Part shown: in pieces, positions 57,825-64,000 of the stretch
Position numbering within the stretch: the first letter of the stretch is position 1
Layout: each line of letters starts with the position of its first letter
Source of the DNA: Cannabis sativa
Taxonomy: Eukaryota > Streptophyta > Magnoliopsida > Rosales > Cannabaceae
Assembly (NCBI RefSeq): GCF_029168945.1
Contig: NC_083601.1
Coordinates: 34,275,660-34,339,659, forward strand
Length of the DNA stretch: 64,000 bases
Direction of reading: 5' to 3'
Notes under the pieces: generated by a model
The model's database searches: none
What the model was told of the DNA's origin: nothing
What the model saw: only the letters and a program-made list of their open reading frames with translations
Program-made: the position numbers and the translations under genes

Positions 57825-58366
57825 ATTAGTAAATAATAAACCTACATTTGTATTTTAATCATTATAATATGACACTCTAAATCTAAATTAATACTTTTAG
57901 CATTTTTATTTTATTTTAAACTACTAGAAAATAATTTTGAGCTCAATGTCTATCTATTTTTTCATTTTAATATAATCAAAAGCCCCATTCGTTAATTTCA
58001 TGATATATAGTATTTTTAATTTATACTATTTTTTAAATTATATGAATTATCAAATAGCAAAAATAAAAAATAAAATCTATAATTTTTATAAAACATAAAT
58101 CTAAAAATAATATCTATTTATTATTAGGAAGCATTGAAGCATGTATTTACTTGTTATATCAAATGCGTTTTGTGGTGCCTGGTGGACCCCAGAAACTCAG
58201 AAAATTCTTCTTCAGAAAAGGCGAGTCAAACTTCCAACTCTCCCAGTCCCACCAACTCTGCTTCTGTGCACCTTTCATTCTGAAACAACTTTATTCTTTC
58301 TTTTCAACACAAACTCCATTTTGTATATTTATAGGTCTCATATATATATATATATATATACAATTA
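57825..58366. other. 5' flank of the dynein light chain-like gene
   Basis: This holds the upstream region and 5'UTR. A TA dinucleotide run at about 58340-58360 lies directly before the ATG at 58367. The reading frame is open upstream to 58151, but those codons lack family similarity. Confidence 0.5.
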
Positions 58367-58921
58367 ATGGATGGAAAATTGAAACAAGAGAAGCAGCAAG
58401 CCATGCAAATTCAAAACAAAGCTGCCTCGCTAAAATTAAGGTCCGCAAATGAAGATGTGAAGTTGGCTGCCGTAGCCATAAGCTTCAACGTACGGTTGAG
58501 ATCATCCGACATGCCAACCCACATGCAAGAACACGCCTTGAGAAGCACCAGATCGCTCCTCGACTCTGTCGTTTCCACAAAAACGACAACAAAAACTCGT
58601 CCGAAGCCCAACCCCACCCTCCTCGCTAGAGCTCTCAAAAAGGTACACTAAGCTCCAATAATGTTTGTTTGGGTTTCTGAATTCTGATTATTGATATTGC
58701 AACGGTGGTTGTTGTTGGTCGTCGTTTTATTTATACAGGAGTTTGACTTGTCGTACGGACCAGCGTGGCACTGCGTGGTCGGAGCGAGTTTCGGGTCGTT
58801 CGTGACTCACTCGCCAGGTGGGTTCGTCTACTTCTCCATTGACTCACTGTCGGTTCTACTTTTCCAAACAGAGGTGAAGTTGGTCACGGAAGCTCAACAA
58901 CAACTACTACTACGGAATTAA
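58367..58921 (+). CDS. dynein light chain (LC8/DYNLL-type) protein, two exons
   Basis: LC8 proteins are small dimeric hubs that bind short linear motifs in partners. Flowering plants lack dynein heavy chains, so plant forms act outside a dynein motor. Exon 1 is 58367-58642 and exon 2 is 58739-58921, joined in phase 0 at AAG/GAG. They sum to 459 nt, or 152 aa. Residues 1 to about 40 are a basic, variable N-terminal extension. Then [21 protein letters not shown] and [14 protein letters not shown] match the LC8 helices. The exon-2 core [41 protein letters not shown] matches the conserved beta-strand core (YGPAWHCIVG.SFGS.VTH in animals). A C-terminal Gln/Leu tail follows. The extension makes it longer than animal LC8 (about 89 aa), as is common in plants. 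No coding defect. Confidence 0.92.
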
Positions 58922-60031
58922 ATTAATTTCAAGATTTGGATTCATTTAAGATTTTTCTTCTCATCCTAATCTTGTATTGTATTGTAATTAATTTTTGCCA
59001 ACTTCAGTACGCCATTACAGAAAACGACACCTGTTGTTACAGTGTTACAATCTGTGTCGTTTGTGCCTTTTTTGTGTCAAAGAGTTGTTACTTCCTTACT
59101 AGTGTGGTGTGAGTGGCAGAGCCAGTGTGTGATGAATTTGGTCTATAAAGACACGCAATATCAGAATATGAGTAGAAGTAGAGCATGGATTTCTGTTTTT
59201 GGGTTAGGTTAGGAGACAGAGGAACAAGTTTGTCTGGCATGTTCACTTTCCTAGATAGAATTCTTCTCCTAATTTTGAAGTAAACTTTTTATTAAAAGTT
59301 AAAAAAAATAGTGTCATGTTATCAACCTAGGGAAAAGAAACGAACCGACTTGTGATCTTAAACTTATGAAGTCTATTGCTTTGTCGTTTGGCACTTGTCT
59401 CACAAACTCAAAAAACTCCGCTCTACCAACTGAGCTACCCCGAGGGACTTGGACTAATACCGCCTTCTTTCTTTATTTGTCAATTTATTAGTAATTTTTT
59501 TACATCATTTAAAAAAAATATACAAAGTCAATATATTCTCAACAACTAAAGTTTACCCGAATCAAAAGAGTCCATGTTTAAAATTAGAAAAGGCCAATTG
59601 CTCTGACAATTTTAGAAAATGTAGCAATTAACATGTCAAAATACTTCAACACTAGGAAAGAAATAATACATTATTTTCCTCATGTTTGACAATCTGAATA
59701 GTACATATTACATACAATTACTGCACAAATTATGGAAATTGCTTCAAACATGGGATGTCAATAGCTGTCTTAATAATAATGAATAAAAAATGGACTTACA
59801 TAGAATGAGTTACAACTGGAAAAGGATAAATAAATCAGATGGGGTTACTCAATTAACACTCTTATTCTCTCCTTAACCAAGTGAACAAGACAATAATAAG
59901 TTTACATAGACGACTTTGATATTGTGTTTTCTATAATTATAGATGTGTAGTATATCCCTTTCAAAAGAAAAGGAAGATATGTAGTATACAAACTAAGACA
60001 AAATTTCACTTCCAACGAGGGGGAAAAAAAC
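58922..60031. other. intergenic between convergent host genes
   Basis: The 3' flanks of the dynein light chain-like gene (plus) and the CMP-KDO synthetase gene (minus) meet here. It contains a tRNA-like fragment at 59418-59444. Otherwise it is AT-rich with no gene. Confidence 0.55.
59418..59444 (-). other. tRNA 5'-half-like fragment
   Basis: On the minus strand the sequence reads CTCGGGGTAGCTCAGTTGG then TAGAGCGG, matching the acceptor end and D-arm of a tRNA with its A box. No anticodon stem or T-arm follows at tRNA spacing. It is a truncated tRNA pseudogene or SINE head, not a functional tRNA. Confidence 0.55.
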
Positions 60032-62715
60032 TTAAGACAAATTATTCTGACGCATGAGAGATTCTATCTTCTCAACATCTTCTGGAATGTCAACACCATG
60101 AGCTTCATGGTCAACCTTAATCACCTGAACAGTGTAATGAGCAAAAGGAAACTATAAATAAGATTTGAAATCCCATTAATGTGATATGTTCCAAGAAAAC
60201 AAAGATCTCAGCAGCATGTTTCCAAGTTTTTTCACAATTTTCAGTGAAGAAAACAAGAAAAGAACGAAGAAACTGTAGGCTTAAGTTTCAAAATACTTTT
60301 ATCTTTGTAAAATCTCATTATACCTTCACCATGCATCCTACTAATAAGTGTTATATTAAGGGCTACTTTGAAATTCCATTAATTTATTATGGTCCAAGTA
60401 AATAAAGATTGCAACAGAATGTTTCCAATTTTCTCCACAACCTCCAGTGAAAAGGCCAAAAAAAAAGTGAATAAAACTCTAGTCTTTAAAATTTCAAGGG
60501 ACATTAACTTAGTAAAAATCTCATTGTACCTTCATCTTGTATCCATTTTCAAGGACTTTAAGCTGCTCAAGATCTTCTTCTAGTTGCAAGGGAGTGGGTT
60601 CAAGCTCAGAATATATCTGGAGAAACTTGGAATCGTAGCTCTGGTAGACATGCCAAACACATCACCAGAAAAAATATGGGTAACCAACATCTATACAAAG
60701 TAAATTGTACCCACTCTGCGTAACACAGGAAAGATTGAATTTGGTACCTGAATTCCGAGATGAAGCCAATATGGAAACTGTGGATTGACTTTCCCTAACC
60801 TGTTGAAAATTTTGGACAGAATCAAGGTATGATAAACACTTGTAAACATGGATTGGTTTTCATACATGCTATTATAAAAGATAAAACAAGCCGACGGGGA
60901 GCATATTCTCACTTGTTATATGGAAGCAACCCCCTTGAAAAGTAGATAGCATAACCCCGATTATCCATCACACATTTCACTCTATTAGGATCAAATGCGT
61001 CTTCTGATTTCAAAGATGTAACTGCAGTGCTAAATACTGCATCGGGTGCATCCTGGTAGACAAAACAAATTCCAGTATGAACACGCAGATTTAACAAAAG
61101 ATGGACAATTGCAAACTATAGGATATATAACAACCCAAGCTTCACCTAAGTTCAAAAAATTTCAATTTTAAGCCTTCCTATAGACTAAAACTTGAAAACC
61201 CAATTTGAGTAGTCCACAAATGAGATAGCTTTGCATATTAAGAATAAGAAGTGGAAGACTGCAAAAGAAAGAGGATAGCATACCTGCAAAGCTTTTACAA
61301 TTCCATCTATGATCTCAGGTTCAAGAAGAGGCTCATCGCCCTGAATGTTGACAACTATGTCATACTTCTTACCAAGCTTCTGAAGTGCCTCATTGCAACG
61401 CTCAGTACCTTAAACGATACCCTGTCAACAAAATCTAACCAAAACTATCTAAATCAACATTCAAGTATAGTAAGATACCAACCATTTCGACAAGACACTG
61501 AAGTCATTACAACATCAGCACCAAACCCTCGGCAGCATTCTGCAATCTTATCATCATCTGTGGCCACAACTACCGGAAAGAAAAAAAAAACAAATCTTCA
61601 GATGAACATGATACTAGATGAGTGAGACAGACAGATAATTGAGCAATGAGATACAGTAAGGTTGATTAAAGGAAAGGTTAAGAATAATTATGCCAAAAAC
61701 CTTGACACAAACAAGACAAAATTCTCTTTGATAATCAATTGTCCTTCATTCCTGCGGGGGATATTTTAGTACAACTAAGAAACTTCGCTCTCTAAGAAAC
61801 GAAGATTGATACCAGCACACAAAGAATGGATCTTGAATAACAGAACAAATCAAAGAGAGATTTGATTCTACTACAGTACGTATCAAAACAATCTTGAAAG
61901 GGTACTCAGCGACTAACACAAGTTGGCTAATGCATTAATGACTCTGAGACTTGAATCGAAATAATTCTTAAAACACATTGAACTTGACCCTAAAATTTCA
62001 GACAGAAATATCGCCTAAGAGAGTCTTTCTTCGCTTTTTCACAATGTCATAATATAAGATGAAAAGAAGTTAATTAACATACCAATATGATCCAACGAAC
62101 CCGCAAGCTTTGCCCTTTCCCAAGTTCTCTGCATAAGATGAACTCAATAAATAATTAAACTTTTCTAAAACAAAATGACAATGCTCTGAATATGAGATCT
62201 TAACCAAAAAAAAAACTACCTATTAGATCCATATGTAACTGACATAAACTTGTAAGCACAAACAATTAACTTTGTGAGATGATAAATTTCAAAAGAAAGA
62301 ACAGTTTTTTCTTCAATAATTCTAACAAATTAAAAGTGCATTGTCGGTAACTATTTACGCCAAGCTAAACAGAAGCCCCTTTAAAATTTGAGACCAACAC
62401 TGCAATAACTTAACCAAATCACACAAACTCGTAAATTCAATTCGTAGAAAGAAAAAAAATAATAATGGGTACCTGGATCATGGGCTTCCCGAGGATCTGA
62501 ACGAGAGGCTTGCCCTCAAAGCGGGAGGAAGCAAAACGAGCGGGAATAATGCCAACGACCCGGCTTCGGAACTTAGTAGCTCGACCCAGATAGAAGCGGG
62601 CTCCAATTGCTGCAGCTGTAATGGCGGCTATGCCATAACCGATCCATGCAATGGTAGTGGCCGAAGATCCACATGAAGACGAAGAAGATGTGGATGAAGA
62701 AGAACGTGTGGACAT
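60032..62715 (-). CDS. KDSB: CMP-KDO synthetase (3-deoxy-manno-octulosonate cytidylyltransferase), eight exons
   Basis: This enzyme activates KDO with CTP to CMP-KDO for side chains of pectic rhamnogalacturonan II; in Arabidopsis it is mitochondrial. Exons on the minus strand are 62473-62715, 62083-62128, 61483-61569, 61284-61408, 60913-61052, 60748-60799, 60530-60640 and 60032-60124. They sum to 897 nt, or 298 aa, with every junction GT-AG and in frame, close to the family length. Residues 1-20 are Ser-rich and 21-38 form a membrane segment ([18 protein letters not shown]). The nucleotide-binding [16 protein letters not shown] is at 57-72. [50 protein letters not shown] and HLGIQ follow, and it ends [18 protein letters not shown]. 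I start at the ATG of MSTRSSSS. No damage. Confidence 0.95.
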
Positions 62716-63817
62716 GGCGTGTTGTGTCAATCACTGAAAATCGAGAAGGAAATTAAAGTCTTGTTTTCTTCCAATGTGAGTGTGAAATAGTATGAGCAAA
62801 AGATTTTAACTAAAATTACGGTTCATAATAATATTCTTAATATAACAATAGGAAATACCATAAAATTAGAAAAACCTCACTGAATGTTTCCTTAGCGAGA
62901 GATAGGAGAGTGAAGGCGTGCGAAGCCTACAAGGCTGGGAAAAGCGGTGGCGGTGGGAAGAAGTGAATCACAGGTGGTGCGTGAGCTGGCAGAAGCAAAA
63001 GCTTGAGCTGGCATCCTGGGAGGGAACAGACAAAAGGTGACGCATGTTGAATTGGGAACAAAGTTTCTTTTTTTTTTATTGCAATCTATTCACTGTTCAT
63101 CCTAATTTCTTTCGAATGTTTTTCTTTTTTATCAAAAATGAAATCCATTTTTTTTTTACTATTCTGTTTTACTTCTTCAATATTTAGTATAAACCTTTTC
63201 TTTCATGCAAGATTTGGTTGGTATCAAGTTACATCGCCGTTATTAAAGCCAATATTAATATCCTACTTGTCAACATTGCCAGGCAGGATGCATTACAACG
63301 ACAATTTGCGTCATACCGTGCTATTTTCTTTTTCTAAATGCAAATTTCACTATATCACAAAAAAAAAAAAAAAAAACTCAGATAACTAAATAACCACAAT
63401 CTAGCATTCTGAATCTCAAGTAGAGTAATATTTTCAAGAAATTATGTCATTCCACTGAAAATTATTCGTCCCTTGAAAAAAGAAAACAAAAAATGAAGCC
63501 TAAAACTAGGTTAAAGAATACAGCATAAGAATGATCTGTATATGCTCGCTCTACGTCAAAACTGACGAACAATTGTTGCTCAGCTAAATACGTTACATGA
63601 TACCAGACGAGCTTAAGGTTTCAGATCCGAAACTTTCTATAAATTTAAGGCCATCTGGAAAGTATACACTAGACTTCATTACCGCATACGCCTGTCTAGA
63701 AAGTGAAGGCTGCTTTCACGTCTTCTGTTCAGGCATTGCATCATTCTATTCAGGACGACAAGGTTTGATGACAACAGAGCAGCCAAGATATATTAGCAAT
63801 TATAAAACAAGAATTCT
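62716..63817. other. intergenic and 3'UTR of the right-edge gene
   Basis: 62716-63060 is the CMP-KDO synthetase 5' flank. Beyond it are T-rich and A-rich runs. The last 200 bases before 63818 probably belong to the 3'UTR of the gene entering from the right. No other gene is seen. Confidence 0.45.
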
Positions 63818-64000
63818 AGTGACTCCATTGGGAAACGCTACGACCATAACCATTCGTATCAGCTTGGTTGTGTCTCCAACGTTTTTTCTTGACTAAATCT
63901 TTTCTAGAGCCACTTTCTCGATGTCTGGAACTGCCCCCATCTGTCTCTTTTACTTTCTTAGCACGTTTATCCTTCTTAGAAGAGGATTTCCTCTTCTTAC
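63818..64000 (-). CDS. C-terminal end of a lysine/arginine-rich protein (partial)
   Basis: Reading in from the right edge, about 60 codons run without a stop to TAG at 63818-63820. The peptide is very basic (KKRKSSSKKDKRAKKVKE, then SSRHRESGSRKDLVKKKRW) and ends YGRSVSQWSH. It looks like the nuclear-localising or RNA-binding tail of a splicing or nucleolar protein, but I do not recognise the family. It could also be a chance open frame. The window edge prevents a decision. Confidence 0.4.

Noticed and set aside
59330..59450. Functional tRNA or complete SINE on the minus strand
   Set aside because: A B-box-like GGTTCG lies about 85 bp from the A box, too far, with no anticodon arm, A-tail or TSD.
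61251..61625. Plus-strand frame of 124 codons
   Set aside because: Lies antisense across exons and introns of CMP-KDO synthetase, whose minus-strand exons close in frame.

Overview
The window is nuclear DNA of a flowering plant, most likely a eudicot. It is AT-rich, with spliced host genes (GT-AG introns) separated by long intergenic tracts full of plant LTR retrotransposons, MULE and hAT foldback elements, a LINE and a tRNA-derived SINE. The species cannot be fixed from sequence alone.

Five host genes can be reconstructed exon by exon, each with a frame that closes exactly. They are an alpha-expansin (4448-5946, minus, 3 exons, 257 aa); a RING membrane-anchor (RMA-type) E3 ubiquitin ligase (22989-23753, minus, 254 aa, with a 5'UTR intron); a chloroplast m-type thioredoxin (38675-39621, minus, 2 exons, 184 aa); an LC8-type dynein light chain-like protein (58367-58921, plus, 2 exons, 152 aa); and CMP-KDO synthetase (60032-62715, minus, 8 exons, 298 aa). 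A lysine-rich C-terminal exon enters from the right edge (63818-64000, minus). These genes are functionally unrelated, as is usual in plants.

Mobile DNA by region: 1-2457 is the 3' part of a decayed Ty1/copia element with its 3' LTR. 7322-15231 is a MULE-like foldback element (9-bp TSD) split by a complete young copia element (7457-15029, minus strand, 5-bp TSD). That copia element has a roughly 2.2-kb leader carrying ten copies of a 16-bp palindrome. 15279-22653 is a patchwork of foldback elements, an inverted subterminal repeat array and a 1.3-kb solo LTR. 29815-31158 is a hAT-like non-autonomous element. 33944-36250 is a dead LINE broken by a solo LTR (34902-35647).

The most remarkable object is 40235-52657, a 12.4-kb Ty3/gypsy element of the Tat lineage with 781-bp LTRs that are identical by eye. 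Its gag-pol reads on the minus strand. Between pol and the 3' LTR it carries a complete gene on the opposite strand (TATA 41450, coding 42111-45278). This gene has a spliced 5'UTR and three coding exons for a protein of about 997 aa: a gypsy-type-transposon (Transposase_28-like) domain, an acidic middle and a long coiled coil. Pol and the antisense gene converge on a spacer with a 36-bp tandem, dyad-containing repeat. Both young LTR elements, copia and gypsy, have nearly or fully identical LTRs but coding regions broken by several single-base indels or stops. This suggests defective copies mobilised in trans, or less likely sequencing indels.
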